Assembly (NCBI GenBank): GCA_021795275.1
Contig: JAJYPO010000043.1
Location: 1-14,653 of the forward strand
Direction: 5' to 3'
DNA length: 14,653 bases
Source: Nitrospirota bacterium
GTDB taxonomy: Bacteria; Nitrospirota_A; Leptospirillia; Leptospirillales; Leptospirillaceae
This document shows, piece by piece, positions 1-7,612 of the stretch. A program made the position numbers and the translations under genes. Under the pieces are notes generated by a model. The model ran no database searches, was not told where the DNA came from, and saw only the letters and a list, made by a program, of their open reading frames with translations. Each line of letters opens with the position of its first letter. Within the stretch, counting starts at the first letter, position 1.

Positions 1-790
1 CCCTCAAAATATTTACGGAAGCGGGGACTCCGGCAATACCGGCAATATCGACATGGGAGCGATCCATCTCCAGTCAAATTCCACGGCGGCGGGTTCAGGC
101 GGGGCGACAGCCGGAAGTTGGGCCGAATGGGGGGATTCATTGTCGATCGGCGGCCCGGTCGGCATTCCGCTCCACTTTGGCGTTTCTCTTGGTCTGACCG
201 GTTCGGTATCAGCCACCGCCGGACCCCTCACTGTTAACAGTGGAGATCAGTCCGTGGCCAATGTCACATCGACCTTGGCGATCACTCCGGAGGTTTATGG
301 ACAATCCCCCAATATAGAAAACCTGCAGTTTGTCTGCGTGGCGAGCGTCCCCGGAAAAAACGATGCGACCTGCCCGGGGGCCTCTCCCACCCCCACAAGT
401 TTTTCCTCGGTCCTGACCGCCTATTCCGGAGAGACCCTTACGGTCTATGACTATCTGTCATTGGATGTCATGTCCCAAGGAATGGTCCAGGCGATACCCG
501 GCTGCCTCCCCTCTTCGACCAACCCGTGTGTCGTGACCGGCTCTTCCTCTGCGGATGCCTCATTTTTGGACACCGCCCTGTTCACCTTGACGCCCCTGAC
601 CCCGGGAGCCTTCTACACCTCGGCCAGCGGAACAGTCTATTCGGGACAATCCGGAGGGTCAGGCGGAATTTCGGCGACGCCCGAACCGCCCTCGGCACTC
701 CTTTTCCTGTCGGGTTGTCTCGGTGTTCTGGCATTTGCCCCAAGGAGGCTGTGTCCATTCCGGACCCCTGGCCGACAGGAGACCCCATGA
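1..790 (+). CDS. PEP-CTERM-like secreted surface protein, 5' truncated
   Basis: The reading frame is open from base 2 to the stop at 788-790, so the true start and signal peptide lie outside the window; 262 residues are visible. The body is rich in Ser, Thr, Gly and Ala with few charged residues, as in extracellular beta-rich proteins, and has scattered cysteines. The C-terminus has a TPEP motif, a hydrophobic stretch and an RR pair (residues about 225-248 of the visible part), the layout of a PEP-CTERM sorting signal. In that family the signal directs membrane retention and processing by an exosortase, with final delivery to the surface or exopolysaccharide matrix. About 13 residues follow the RR pair, slightly longer than usual. 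The protein resembles the one at 1177-2229 along its length, so the two look like tandem paralogues. The specific function is unknown. Confidence 0.8.
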   Translation, partial: PQNIYGSGDSGNTGNIDMGAIHLQSNSTAAGSGGATAGSWAEWGDSLSIGGPVGIPLHFGVSLGLTGSVSATAGPLTVNSGDQSVANVTSTLAITPEVYGQSPNIENLQFVCVASVPGKNDATCPGASPTPTSFSSVLTAYSGETLTVYDYLSLDVMSQGMVQAIPGCLPSSTNPCVVTGSSSADASFLDTALFTLTPLTPGAFYTSASGTVYSGQSGGSGGISATPEPPSALLFLSGCLGVLAFAPRRLCPFRTPGRQETP

Positions 791-1044
791 AATCCTCAAG
801 AGGGGTCTTTTATGGAGAGGTCGGGCCGGTCCGGGAGTGGTCGGAGTCTGCTGTCGCCAATTCCTCCCCTGTAGACCTCGACCAGGACGCCGCGCTTCTT
901 CGGGTTCTTCTTGACATGGTCAAGAGCCTGAAGGAGGAGAGGCTGAGGCGCCATCTGACCAGGGACCTCAGGGAAGCCATCGAGGCGAAAGGACGATATT
1001 CGAGGGAAAAGAGTGTCAGGACCTGCGAGAAAAAGGTCCCTTGA
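787..1044 (+). CDS. Small charged hypothetical protein
   Basis: This 85-residue ORF starts at an ATG that overlaps the stop of the preceding gene (ATGA), with AGGAGA at 777-782 four bases upstream, which suggests translational coupling. The N-terminal half is unremarkable. Residues about 35-75 are rich in Leu, Arg, Glu and Lys and would form an amphipathic helix or short coiled coil. There is no signal peptide or membrane segment, so it is probably cytoplasmic. I do not recognise a family. The start context argues for a real gene, but the short length and lack of known domains leave room for a chance ORF. It sits between two PEP-CTERM-like genes. Confidence 0.45.
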   Translation: MKSSRGVFYGEVGPVREWSESAVANSSPVDLDQDAALLRVLLDMVKSLKEERLRRHLTRDLREAIEAKGRYSREKSVRTCEKKVP

Positions 1045-1176
1045 GAGGAGATTCGGGGGTCAGGAGGAAAATCCGGACTTGGTCGGGGGTCCGATGATCC
1101 GGTGGACGGGTCGGACGGGGGAGCCAAGTCGCCTGATCCGACCTGTTCCTCACCTGATGTGTCAAAGGAGGATGTC

Positions 1177-2229
1177 ATGGGGTCTTGTCCGAGTCTGACA
1201 AGGACCGGGAGAGTCTTCCGGTCCGTCATAGCCATGGGTGTTTTGGCACTCCTTTCAGGGGTTTCCCCCGATGACGCCGGGGCCACGGTCTACGATTACG
1301 GAGTCATGATCCAGGAAGAGGCGATTGCCGGGGGGAATTCCACCAAGTGGTGCTCCTCTTCTGGAGCGACTTGTGGCGGTGTCAACTCGGGGGCGACGAC
1401 CCTGACGCATTCGCTCAACACATCTGACACGACCACCTTATCTGGAACCAACGACACAGTCAGTGCCTCGACCACCAATACCGACACGGCCGGCCTCGGA
1501 GACCTGCATCTCTCTGTCGTTTCCACGGCCGGCGGAGCCATCGTGGCCACGGGTATCAACGATGAATACTGGACGGACACCCTGACGGTCGGGAACCAGT
1601 TCCCCGCGAATACCCCTCTCGAGTTTCAGGTGACTTTGGATCTCTCCGGGTCGGTCCTGGCGGGAAGCAGCGGGAACGGAACACCGCAGGGGAGCACTGC
1701 CACGGCCGCCATGCATTCGTATTTTTCCATGGTGGACAACTTTGGAGACTCCGCCAGCAATACCCAGTTTATCTGCAGCGATAACGTAGTCGGAAAAGGG
1801 GTCTACTGCGGAGGAAATGAGTCGGTCCCGAAGACCTACACCACGGTCTTTACCACCTACCCCGGAGCAACGATCAGTCTCTATGGATTTTTGAAAGGAT
1901 CCACGGATTCATACGGTTACACGAATTTCTATTCGTGTCCGCCAAACACCTGTTATACAAACTATGCCGCCACCTCGACCGTCGATTTCGCCGACACCTC
2001 CCAGCTTTTCATCATTGCTTTAAACGGAGGGAGCTTCACGTCCGCGGGAGGTGCGACCTATGCCCCCATTTCAGCCACCCCCGAGCTTCCGGCGGGATTT
2101 CTTTTCGGTTCGGGGCTTCTGGGGCTCGCATTTGTGGGGTGCCGGAAAATCGGGAAGAGACATGAGCCCCGGGTCGGTGGGAGGGAAGACCCCAAAAAAG
2201 AGGAGCGGAGGAACGATCGCATCTTTTAG
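1177..2229 (+). CDS. PEP-CTERM-like secreted surface protein
   Basis: A 350-residue exported protein. The ATG at 1177 is chosen because AAAGGAGG (1164-1171) lies five bases upstream; the longer in-frame ORF from 1102 has no such site. Residues 1-36 form a signal peptide with a basic region, a hydrophobic core (about 16-28) and a likely cleavage after AGA. The mature part is Ser/Thr/Gly-rich and low in charge. At about residues 301-324 comes TPEL, an 18-residue hydrophobic stretch and an Arg-Lys pair, a degenerate PEP-CTERM signal with Leu in place of the second Pro. A further 27 charged residues follow, which is unusual because such signals normally end just after the basic pair. Shared blocks with the upstream protein, such as the D-S/T-L-S/T-V/I segment and the C-terminal sorting region, mark it as a paralogue. 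A surface or matrix role is inferred. Confidence 0.85.
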   Translation: MGSCPSLTRTGRVFRSVIAMGVLALLSGVSPDDAGATVYDYGVMIQEEAIAGGNSTKWCSSSGATCGGVNSGATTLTHSLNTSDTTTLSGTNDTVSASTTNTDTAGLGDLHLSVVSTAGGAIVATGINDEYWTDTLTVGNQFPANTPLEFQVTLDLSGSVLAGSSGNGTPQGSTATAAMHSYFSMVDNFGDSASNTQFICSDNVVGKGVYCGGNESVPKTYTTVFTTYPGATISLYGFLKGSTDSYGYTNFYSCPPNTCYTNYAATSTVDFADTSQLFIIALNGGSFTSAGGATYAPISATPELPAGFLFGSGLLGLAFVGCRKIGKRHEPRVGGREDPKKEERRNDRIF

Positions 2230-2605
2230 GCTCTCCCTGGTGTCATACTTTGACAAGGAGTGATCCCGTGCAGATTCCGGAAAAAAAGAGCCAGGGCGCC
2301 CCCTGGAAGAGGAGACGACCTTGGTCCTCGGAACGGGTTTCGACCCTCCTCCACGGAGAGCGGGACTGCCGGAAGTTTCACCGTTTCAAACGATTCGTCC
2401 CTCCAGGGCATCAAGCCCTTTTTCGGGGTCAGAGTGAGGGTGTCGCCGTCCATGTCGCAGAGAGAACCTTTTAACTGGCGTGTTGGTTTTGAATCCGGGG
2501 GGCTCAACGCTTTGAACCAATCATCACACTGTTTCTTGAGGAATTGACCAATTTGGCTTCAACAATCAGATCCTCATTGCCCGCGGACTCAAAAAGGAGA
2601 CAATC
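2230..2605. other. Intergenic region without a convincing gene
   Basis: This gap of 376 bases separates the PEP-CTERM-like pair from the peptidase block. A possible small plus-strand ORF begins at GTG 2268 with AAGGAG at 2255-2260 and ends at 2474 (68 residues, very basic), but its composition is not protein-like. An open minus-strand frame (2226-2507) also exists without a recognisable product. A perfect TTGACA hexamer at 2250-2255 has no good -10 element at the right distance. A TTGACC at 2544-2549 upstream of the peptidase gene is a similarly incomplete promoter candidate. The peptidase promoter probably lies somewhere in this stretch. I see no hairpin followed by a T-run. Confidence 0.5.
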
Positions 2606-3565
2606 ATGAACACAGTCAGCCAGCGACAAGTCATGGGAGGAAATCTCAAATTGATACCGACCAACATGGAAGGTGTCAGGACGATAGAGTCCCCGCCCCC
2701 GGGATTTGATCCCCGCAAAGCCACATTGTCAGATCTTATGAAGTACGGGATTCCTGCCCGGCCCGATCCGGCGAAATTCCCCAAAGGGGCCCAGATATGG
2801 GACCGCATTCTCTCTCGAGCCCATCAAATGGTTGTTCCTGTCCTGAAGCCTCGTCCCGAGGTGAAACACAGTCTCTACATGCCTCCGGTCTCAGGCTCCG
2901 CAACGGACACCTCCCCCAACTGGAGCGGAGGGGTTCTGTTCAATGGAGGGCCTTTCGACTTCGTTTATGGGGAATGGACGGTTCCCAGTGTCGCCCCTCC
3001 CGGCTGGCCCAATCCCTCTTCGGGCAACGGGGATTGGTGGTCGGTGGCCTGGGTCGGGATAGACGGCTGGAATTCGGGCGATGTCCTCCAGGCGGGGACG
3101 GCCCAGCATGTGACACTAAATAATTGGAACCTCACGACCGAATATTTCGCCTGGTACGAATGGTTCCCGAATAATTGGATTGAAATCACGAATTTCCCGG
3201 TCCATCCGGGGGATACGGTTGCGGTCAGTGTGCAATACCTGGGTCTTCAGAACAATCTCGGGCAGGGTCTGGCGACTCTCTCAAACCTGATCACGGGCCA
3301 GTCGACGACCCTGTCGTTTCAGGCCCCCACAGGGACCACCCTCCAAGGAAATTGCGCTGAATGGATCCTGGAGCGGCCGAATATCAATGGCTCCCTCGCG
3401 ACCCTCCCGGAATATGGCCAGGTTTCGTTCTCCAATGGACTGGCGTGTTCTGCAACCGGGGGGACAGGGGCCGACCAGGCGAAGCCGGTGAACATGACCG
3501 ACAATTCGGGAAATACGGTGTCAGAGGGATCAAGCGGAGCGGACTGGAACTGCCTGTATGTGTGA
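2606..3565 (+). CDS. G1 family glutamic endopeptidase (eqolisin type)
   Basis: Encodes 319 residues; the ATG follows AAGGAGA (2594-2600) at good spacing. Residues 105-255 carry the hallmarks of the G1 (scytalidoglutamic/aspergilloglutamic) peptidases: NWSGGV near 105-110, GEWTVPS at 122-128, WVGIDGW at 149-155 followed by Gln162 in LQAGT, the YEWFP segment at 184-188, PGD at 201-203, and AEWILERP at 251-258 with Glu252. By family knowledge, Gln162 and Glu252 would be the catalytic pair, and such enzymes are proteases active at acid pH. Residues 1-100 resemble the propeptide region of the family (a PPPGFDP segment at 30-36 and a Tyr-Gly-Ile-Pro segment). No signal peptide is visible, which is odd for a normally extracellular enzyme. 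It heads a group of same-strand genes for hydrolases. Confidence 0.9.
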   Translation: MNTVSQRQVMGGNLKLIPTNMEGVRTIESPPPGFDPRKATLSDLMKYGIPARPDPAKFPKGAQIWDRILSRAHQMVVPVLKPRPEVKHSLYMPPVSGSATDTSPNWSGGVLFNGGPFDFVYGEWTVPSVAPPGWPNPSSGNGDWWSVAWVGIDGWNSGDVLQAGTAQHVTLNNWNLTTEYFAWYEWFPNNWIEITNFPVHPGDTVAVSVQYLGLQNNLGQGLATLSNLITGQSTTLSFQAPTGTTLQGNCAEWILERPNINGSLATLPEYGQVSFSNGLACSATGGTGADQAKPVNMTDNSGNTVSEGSSGADWNCLYV

Positions 3566-3685
3566 TCAGTTCCATAGAAAGGGACCGGTATTGTCCTCTC
3601 CACCTTGAAAGAGTGGTTTTGTGCAATCCTGGCAGGAAGCCCTAAAAGGCTGTCACATCGTTTTGGTTCACGAATGGAGGGAAAA

Positions 3686-4969
3686 ATGGCTGAAGATCTC
3701 TATGCCGCCATCTGGGACAATTCACCTGGACCCGCCTGGCAAGCCCGCCACGGGATGACGTCGGCCGGCTATCAATCGACCTTCGACACGCTGGTTTCCC
3801 AGGGATACAGGCTACGATGTGTGAGCGGTTACGAATCAAACGGACAGCCACTCTACGCCGCGATCTGGGACCAGTCGGCCGGGCCGGCCTGGCAGGCTCG
3901 TCACGGCCTGACGGCAACCCAGTACCAGGCAACGTTCAATCAGCTTGTCGGGGAAGGCTATCGTCTGCAATTTGTCAGCGGCTACGGCGTCGGAGGGCAG
4001 GATCTGTATGCGGCCTTCTGGGATCAGTCGAGCGGGCCAGCCTGGCAAGCCCGCCACGCCATGGATGCCGCCACCTATCAGAACACCTTCAATCAACTCG
4101 TCTCTCAGGGGTACCGTTTGCGATGGGTCTCCGGCTATGTCGTAAACGGGGTGGACATGTATGCGGCGATTTGGGATCAATCCTCGGGAGGATCCTGGCA
4201 GGCCCGTCACCGAATGGTGGCTTGCGACTATCTGACCCAGGCGGCCTTGTTTGCCTCCCAGGGATACCGTCTGGTTTGCGTGAGCGGATATTCGTTTGGG
4301 GGCAAGGATTATTATGCGGCATTGTGGGAGCAGCCAACAGGCGCTCCCTGGTTTTCCGATGCCGGAATGCCTTCTTCCACCTATCAATTGATGTTCGACA
4401 GATGGCAGGCCAAAGGATACCGCCCACGCTTTGTTGCGGGATACGAGGCGGTTGATCCGCTGGAAATCGTTCTTCCCTTCGAGGTTCAACCCCAATTGGA
4501 GTCCGAATGGTGCTGGGCGGCTGTTTCGACAAGCATCGCCCATTTTTATGATCCGTCGAGCACCGTGACCCAGTGTGAAGTCGTCGATCAGCAACTGAAC
4601 CGGACAGATTGCTGCTCAAACCCGGGATCGACCAACTGCAACCAGACCGGGTACCTGGATCAGGCTCTCCAGTATGTGGGCTGTCTATCTTCGGAAAAGG
4701 GACAGGGAACCTATCAGGATCTTGTGGATGCGCTCGACTCGGGGACTCCTCCCTGTCTCAGGATCGGGTGGTCTGGCGGAGGAGGACACTTCATCGGTGT
4801 CAACGGAATCAATGGGGTTGACGGCTGTGTGGAAAATGACTGGATCGTGGTCACCGACCCCATCTGGGGGGATTCGATGGTCACCTATGAAACATTGACA
4901 AGTGTCAAGCCGGGACAAGGGTACCAGGGCAACGGGACATGGACGAATACCTATTTCACGAAGGCTTGA
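3686..4969 (+). CDS. Papain-like cysteine peptidase (C70/AvrRpt2 type) with five N-terminal tandem repeats
   Basis: Encodes 427 residues from ATG 3686, placed five bases after GGAGG (3676-3680); an in-frame extension to 3605 lacks such a site. Residues 5-258 are five repeats of 50-51 residues (5-55, 56-106, 107-157, 158-208, 209-258). Each starts YAA-hydrophobic-W, contains WQARH in the first four, and ends GYRL...VSGY. They match what I know as bacterial tandem repeat domain 1. Residues 260-427 form a papain-like peptidase: Gln270, six residues before Cys276 in SEWCWAA (the papain oxyanion-Gln/Cys spacing), His368 in GGGGHFIGVNG, and Asp391 in VTDPIWG, so the catalytic set is complete. Several extra cysteines (298, 309, 310, 318, 333, 357, 381) could form disulfides. 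There is no signal peptide. Cleavage of proteins is expected; the repeats probably bind a substrate or surface. Confidence 0.88.
   Translation: MAEDLYAAIWDNSPGPAWQARHGMTSAGYQSTFDTLVSQGYRLRCVSGYESNGQPLYAAIWDQSAGPAWQARHGLTATQYQATFNQLVGEGYRLQFVSGYGVGGQDLYAAFWDQSSGPAWQARHAMDAATYQNTFNQLVSQGYRLRWVSGYVVNGVDMYAAIWDQSSGGSWQARHRMVACDYLTQAALFASQGYRLVCVSGYSFGGKDYYAALWEQPTGAPWFSDAGMPSSTYQLMFDRWQAKGYRPRFVAGYEAVDPLEIVLPFEVQPQLESEWCWAAVSTSIAHFYDPSSTVTQCEVVDQQLNRTDCCSNPGSTNCNQTGYLDQALQYVGCLSSEKGQGTYQDLVDALDSGTPPCLRIGWSGGGGHFIGVNGINGVDGCVENDWIVVTDPIWGDSMVTYETLTSVKPGQGYQGNGTWTNTYFTKA
3698..4459 (+). repeat. Five in-frame coding repeats of about 153 bp
   Basis: Units at 3698-3850, 3851-4003, 4004-4156, 4157-4309 and 4310-4459 encode the five 50-51-residue repeats of the cysteine peptidase. 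Units 1-3 are closest at protein level; units 4 and 5 have diverged, and unit 5 has lost the WQARH motif. The DNA has diverged more than the protein, which points to an old duplication kept by selection. Confidence 0.9.
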
Positions 4970-4993
4970 GGTAAAGAAGGAAGGAGAACCGCT

Positions 4994-5620
4994 ATGCCGC
5001 TCATCATTCCTCCCGCCCCTGCGGAATCGATCAATGCCCTCCGGACTGGCCTTTCCACGATCGCGAAGAGGTCCGCATTGACGAAAATTGCCCCCAATCT
5101 CGCCATTAGCCTCGCCGGTCCCTCTGCTCCCTCCCCTTTGTCTCCGATACTCTCCTACAGGCTTTACACCCTGGGCCTTTCAGACCTCTCCTCGGCCGCG
5201 AGAACCGGCCTTCGTGCGGCGACCCTCTCTTCCTGGCGGCACACGCTCGTGAGCGACGGAGAGGTGGTCGCTGCAGACATATCCGTGGACCAGACCGGGG
5301 CCAACCACAGATTTTCATCCCTGATTTCCCATCCTTCGACCTTCGAGGTCCAGAAGGAAATCCTCGCTTTGGGCCAAGATCCTGCGATCGCCAAGGATTC
5401 CTACGAAATATCCTTGTTGCAGATTTCCGCGTTGGGGGTTCGGGCCGTGTGGCTTCATGACCCGACGGGAAAATCCCCCGATTTGCTTGTCCCGGTCCCT
5501 CCCGTTCGATCCGAACTGGTGGCCGGTCGCCGCTACCAGATCGCCGAGTTTGCAGGAGCCCTCATGAATCCGGCTGAAAAGATCCTGGCCGATGACGATC
5601 CACGGAAAGGATCGGGGTGA
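4994..5620 (+). CDS. Conserved-looking hypothetical protein, possible partner of the cysteine peptidase
   Basis: A 208-residue protein starting at ATG 4994 with AAGGAG just upstream (4981 region) and only 24 bases after the peptidase gene, so the two are probably one transcript. It has no signal peptide, membrane segment or known catalytic motif. The first 50 residues are Ala, Pro and Ser-rich. Residues about 52-110 (SYRLYTLGLSDL, then a WRH segment and VVAADISV) and 136-170 (SYEISLLQISALGVRAVWLH, LLVPVPP) look like a folded alpha/beta domain, followed by a helix-forming tail. I do not recognise the family. Its position suggests a chaperone, inhibitor or delivery factor for the neighbouring peptidase, but that is inference from context only. 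Confidence 0.8.
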   Translation: MPLIIPPAPAESINALRTGLSTIAKRSALTKIAPNLAISLAGPSAPSPLSPILSYRLYTLGLSDLSSAARTGLRAATLSSWRHTLVSDGEVVAADISVDQTGANHRFSSLISHPSTFEVQKEILALGQDPAIAKDSYEISLLQISALGVRAVWLHDPTGKSPDLLVPVPPVRSELVAGRRYQIAEFAGALMNPAEKILADDDPRKGSG

Positions 5621-5727
5621 AGAGAGTGACTCTTTTCCGGAGGCGGAGGGGAGGGTTGCGGACCGGAGGCTCCGGGAAGGATGCCGAGGGATTAGCCGGG
5701 ACTGGCACCAGGGGAGGAGGGATCCGT

Positions 5728-6096
5728 TTGGAGAAATCGGCCGTCCTTTTACTTTTGTTCTTCGTGAGCCTGTCCGGGTGCGCCATGCAGCCGTATGGCC
5801 TTCTGTACACCCAGGTCGTCCGGGGAGAGTCCTATCCCCGGCCCTGGGTCCACGGCGATCTCGACCTCACGCGGATCACACTCATCGGTCCCGCCCGGGG
5901 GGAGGCCTGTTCCTCGAATGTCCTGGGACTGGTCGCCACAGGGGACGGGGGGATCGACGCGGCTCTCCAGGACGCCCTGAAGAGGGCGGGGGGCGCCACC
6001 CTCCTCTATGACGTCCGGATCGACCTCAGGACCAAGACCTATCTCGGACTATATTCGACATTCTGCACGGAAGTTTCCGGAACCGCGGCCCGGTGA
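5728..6096 (+). CDS. TRL-like family lipoprotein
   Basis: A 122-residue lipoprotein. I place the start at TTG 5728 because GGGGAGGAGG (5711-5720) sits seven bases upstream and the resulting N-terminus is a compact lipoprotein signal: MEK, a hydrophobic core at 5-15, and the lipobox LSGC with Cys18. A longer frame from GTG 5617, overlapping the previous gene's stop, would add 37 Arg/Gly-rich residues and spoil the signal peptide. The mature part has PYGLLYT (22-28), GEACSSNVLGLVATGD (58-73) and a closing repeat of hydrophobic strands, which matches the TRL-like protein family. Family function is unknown. The protein should be anchored in the inner or outer membrane. It sits between the peptidase block and the phosphoesterase. 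Confidence 0.78.
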   Translation: MEKSAVLLLLFFVSLSGCAMQPYGLLYTQVVRGESYPRPWVHGDLDLTRITLIGPARGEACSSNVLGLVATGDGGIDAALQDALKRAGGATLLYDVRIDLRTKTYLGLYSTFCTEVSGTAAR

Positions 6097-6157
6097 GCGG
6101 CTTTTGGACAGGTCGAGATTGTGCGATCATAGAGACTGGAGAAGAAGGGGGGGTGCC

Positions 6158-7612
6158 GTGGCGTCATCGTCCGGGGTCCGTCACATTGTCGTCCTGATGC
6201 TCGAAAACCGGTCCTTCGACCATATGCTGGGGTTTCTGAAGGAACAGAACTACGATGTCGAAGGGCTGACGGGGACCGAATCCAATCCGACCGATCCCGC
6301 CCTGTCCGACCAGGGTCCCGTCGAACAGGTTCCGGTTGGCAAAATGTCCGGGACGGACGGATATGTGACGAATCCCGATCCGGCGCACGAATATCCGGAT
6401 GTGAATGTCCAGATTTTTGGCCAGACACCTCCTCCATCGCCTTCCATTCCCGAAAATGACGGCTTCGTGCTGAGTTATTCCGGCGTGCCGGACCCCAACG
6501 GGATTCCGGTGGGGATGGCGGTGGGAAAATCCATCATGCAGTGCTTCGACCCGGCGAAACAGCTGCCCGTACTCAGCACTCTCGCCAAGGAGTTTGTCCT
6601 TTGCGACCACTGGTTCTCCTCGGTTCCGGGTCCGACCTGGCCCAACCGATTTTTCGTCCATGCCGCCACCTCGAACGGCCATACGAACAGTCCCACAAGT
6701 CTGTCGGCCGTCAAGGACGAACTGGGCTTTTCGACCTATGGCATGCGCACGATCTATGAAAATCTCTCGGACAAGAATCTCTCATGGAACATTTACTACC
6801 ATGATTTTCCCCAGTCCCTCGCCTTGACCAACCTCCATTCCCGCCTGGACCGGTTCAGGGATTTCGGCGCCTATCTCACCGATGTCGGGCAGGGAACCCT
6901 CCCGGTCTATTCCTTTATCGAACCCCGCTACTTCGAGGGGATCGGACAGAAGGCCAATGACCAGCACCCTCCCCATGATGTCCGCGAAGGAGAACGTCTG
7001 ATCGCAACGGTCTATGAGGCCCTTCGGTCGAATTGGGGGCTCTTTTGCCAGACTCTCCTGGTCGTCCTATACGACGAACATGGGGGGTATTTCGACCACC
7101 TGCCTCCTCCACCGGCGATCAACCCGGACGGCCGGGTTTCGAGCGACCAGCCGCCGTTCGGCTTCGACCGTCTGGGTGTGCGGGTTCCGGCGGTCCTTGT
7201 CTCTCCGCTTGTGGGAAAGGGGATGATCGACCATGCCGTCTACGACCATACCTCCCTTCTCGCCACTGTGAAAAAGGTCTTCGGCCTTCCGCTCTTTTTG
7301 ACCAGGAGGGATGCCTCCGCCAATACCTTCGAGCATCATTTGGGTGCCGGAGTTCTCCGGAGCCAGGAGGAGATGCCCGATCTCTCCGAATATGCGGACG
7401 GGAGTGCGTCGCTCTATTCCTCTTCCCTTCCCCCCTCCTCCCATGGGCCGGAGGCTTATACTCCCTTTCAAAAGAGCCTTATCGAATTGTCCAACCAGTT
7501 GAATCTCCAGACGGAAGGCGATGGAGCCGTTCATGTGGCCCATCAACTGGAGGCCTTTCGGACAAAACGGGGACAGAACCGGATCCCCCGGACCGGACAG
7601 CCCGGACAATAG
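6158..7612 (+). CDS. Phosphoesterase family protein (phospholipase C / acid phosphatase type)
   Basis: A 484-residue member of the bacterial phosphoesterase superfamily that includes non-specific phospholipases C and acid phosphatase AcpA. Start GTG 6158 is preceded by a purine-rich GAGAAGAAGG tract. Visible motifs in order: RHIVVLMLENRSFDHMLG (8-25) with Glu16-Asn17 as metal ligands; GPTWPNR (158-164), where Thr160 takes the place of the nucleophile Ser/Thr; LYDEHGGYFDHLPPP (304-318) with Asp306-Glu307; GVRVPAVLVSP (340-350); and DHTSLLATVKKVFGLP (363-378). The active site therefore looks complete and a phosphodiester or phosphomonoester is the likely substrate. Relatives usually carry a Tat or Sec signal; none is visible, and the longer frame from 6008 does not supply one and overlaps the lipoprotein gene. 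It may act in the cytoplasm or be exported unconventionally. Confidence 0.87.
   Translation: MASSSGVRHIVVLMLENRSFDHMLGFLKEQNYDVEGLTGTESNPTDPALSDQGPVEQVPVGKMSGTDGYVTNPDPAHEYPDVNVQIFGQTPPPSPSIPENDGFVLSYSGVPDPNGIPVGMAVGKSIMQCFDPAKQLPVLSTLAKEFVLCDHWFSSVPGPTWPNRFFVHAATSNGHTNSPTSLSAVKDELGFSTYGMRTIYENLSDKNLSWNIYYHDFPQSLALTNLHSRLDRFRDFGAYLTDVGQGTLPVYSFIEPRYFEGIGQKANDQHPPHDVREGERLIATVYEALRSNWGLFCQTLLVVLYDEHGGYFDHLPPPPAINPDGRVSSDQPPFGFDRLGVRVPAVLVSPLVGKGMIDHAVYDHTSLLATVKKVFGLPLFLTRRDASANTFEHHLGAGVLRSQEEMPDLSEYADGSASLYSSSLPPSSHGPEAYTPFQKSLIELSNQLNLQTEGDGAVHVAHQLEAFRTKRGQNRIPRTGQPGQ

Noticed and set aside
3605..3685. N-terminal extension of the cysteine peptidase to an upstream ATG
   Set aside because: No good ribosome binding site upstream, while ATG 3686 has GGAGG at ideal spacing and starts directly at the first repeat.
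3698..4459. CRISPR-like or satellite interpretation of the regular repeats
   Set aside because: The 153-bp units are in-frame, coding and lack spacers; they encode protein repeats.
3836..4594. 252-codon minus-strand ORF inside the cysteine peptidase gene
   Set aside because: It lies opposite a gene with intact catalytic motifs and repeats; its product has no recognisable motif.
6008..6157. N-terminal extension of the phosphoesterase
   Set aside because: It would overlap the lipoprotein gene by 89 bases and add a polar Arg-rich stretch unlike any export signal.
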